From contig NC_081406.1 in assembly GCF_030272615.1 (NCBI RefSeq), positions 262,598,624-262,662,623 on the forward strand: DNA of 64,000 nucleotides, given 5' to 3'. Of the stretch, positions 62,616 through 64,000 are shown piece after piece (position 1 is the stretch's first letter; each line of letters starts with the position of its first letter). The notes beneath the pieces were generated by a model. That model was not told the origin of the DNA, made no database searches, and was given only the letters and a program-made list of their open reading frames with translations. Origin of the DNA: Cryptomeria japonica. Taxonomy: Eukaryota; Streptophyta; Pinopsida; Cupressales; Cupressaceae. Made by a program: the position numbers and the translations under genes.

Positions 62616-64000
62616 AAATATTTGTAAAAAAATAAAAATGTATAGAGCCAAATAATGAATATCATTAGATGGTATTTTAAAATGATGAAAACATTATTCA
62701 ATTTATCCAACAATCTAATAATATACAATAATTGGCTCTAAAATTAATAATTATATGGAGACCAAATGAAAATAATTTGTTAATAGAACTTATAATTAGG
62801 TGTATTAAACCTATATAAATCTAGTAGAGAGAAAACAAATATAGTAGCATGCAAAGAAGATCAAATAAATACATAGAAGTCCCTAAGAAAAATTGTGAAA
62901 CCAACCAAATTATGCACTAAAAGGGAAATGTAACATGTCTAATTAACATCTTCACCACATATGGCCAAGTCATGGCCTATGATTATGAAGAATTGGAAGG
63001 ATAGAATAGGGGTATAATACAATACATAATTAGACTCTTATCTTACAAAAATTAGCAAGATATAAATATAAACACCATTCAGTCCAAAGGTAAAACCAAT
63101 AATGAATTATGGAAGAGTATCTTAGGGTGTACAACCAATCTTGCATCACCAAAAAAATGTCTTCCTTCACTTATTTTCTTTGTTTGTAAATTTTCATTTA
63201 CTTTCCAATCATTAGTTTGTTAAGTGTAACAAATCTATCTACATCTCATTGCACTTGTTGATCTCACAATTTGCTTGGGGAACACGTCCTACATTGATCC
63301 ATCAATATCATGTTCTATTTTTAAAAAAATTAATCACTAGAAAGGTATATATGAATTTCTAACCTATTACTAGGTGTAATTGAATAACAAATATTTTTAT
63401 ACTTAAAGAATTTGCCAAATTTATAAAGCTTTTTGGCAACAAAGAAATGCATTACATAGTAAACTAAACCTTGGAGAACTTGTGGTGTGAAATAAATTGA
63501 GATTTATTGGTCCATCTTCACCACATTCATTCTCAAAAATTCTTTCACACATTTAGCTAACTACACATTTGATAAACCATCAATATTTGCATCACCTTGT
63601 GATTGATCAATATCATTCGTAAGGCCAGGAGATACTATATAAACATTACTCACAACCATTTGAAAGAAGTAAAATTAAATATTTGAGTCAAGAGTCAAGT
63701 TTCAACATTGTATTATAATATTATTTAAATTATGTAATTTGTATATTTATAATTAAATGGCTAAATCCTAGAATAATAGAAGCCCTTAGCCAATCATGGT
63801 AGATTGTAACTCATTCATGACTGAGAATTAATAAAGTTTATATTATTTATAGTTTGATCGTGTAATTGTGTGTTGTTTCATTACACTACATGATCAAATA
63901 ATTTTTTATTTGATCCTCCATCTATGATTGCATAAATGAGGCATAAACTTACCAATTCTATTTTTTCAAAGTTAATCTATCCCTTTTAGTACTCAAATTG
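62616..64000. other. AT-rich spacer
   Basis: No gene, RNA or repeat could be supported up to the window end. Confidence 0.5.

Overview
The window reads as nuclear DNA of a seed plant, most likely a gymnosperm such as a conifer. The evidence is one spliced GDSL-lipase gene with GT-AG introns, a PPR relic whose repeats resemble the large conifer families, several plant retrotransposons (a LINE with a DUF4283-type ORF1 and a plant RNase H, and LTR elements with plant-type primer sites), long AT-rich spacers and very long GA/CT tracts. Nothing bacterial or viral was seen. The lineage is inferred from sequence character; no search was run. A run of N (28569-29068) marks an assembly gap.

Layout. 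1-2.75 kb: promoter and five-exon GDSL esterase/lipase gene, the only apparently intact host gene. 2.75-4.2 kb: AT-rich spacer with two tandem duplications and a GA tract. 4.2-10.3 kb: a minus-strand LTR retrotransposon with no recognisable pol, sitting in the GA tract and carrying two minisatellites. 10.3-15.9 kb: degenerate AT-rich DNA with one LTR-like relic. 15.9-21.8 kb (E1), 19.8-20.9 kb (E3, nested in E1) and 25.05-34.35 kb (E2): three DNA-transposon-like elements whose inverted termini share a GGGT-A-CAC-A-ATGGT pattern. E2 holds a decayed multi-exon minus-strand gene with an AT-hook-like exon, a duplicated plus-strand reading frame, and arrays of satellite and minisatellite next to the gap. 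34.4-37.6 kb: AT-rich DNA and purine tracts. 39.05-45.13 kb: a nearly full-length dead LINE on the minus strand. 45.29-53.95 kb: a complete LTR element with a CATAT target duplication, lacking pol but carrying a 527-residue Asn/Gln/Pro/Ser-rich ORF. 53.9-64 kb: spacer with coding relics, a PPR pseudogene and a possible GC-richer LTR.

The best candidate for something undescribed is the E1/E2/E3 family, above all E2. It has inverted ends, a probable 3-bp target duplication (TTT) inside a local repeat, CpG-rich subterminal repeats shared with E1 in decayed form, and a gene whose downstream exons nearly all fit GT-AG borders and keep one codon phase, ending with an AT-hook-like exon and a short acidic tail. 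I do not recognise its protein and could not see a transposase.
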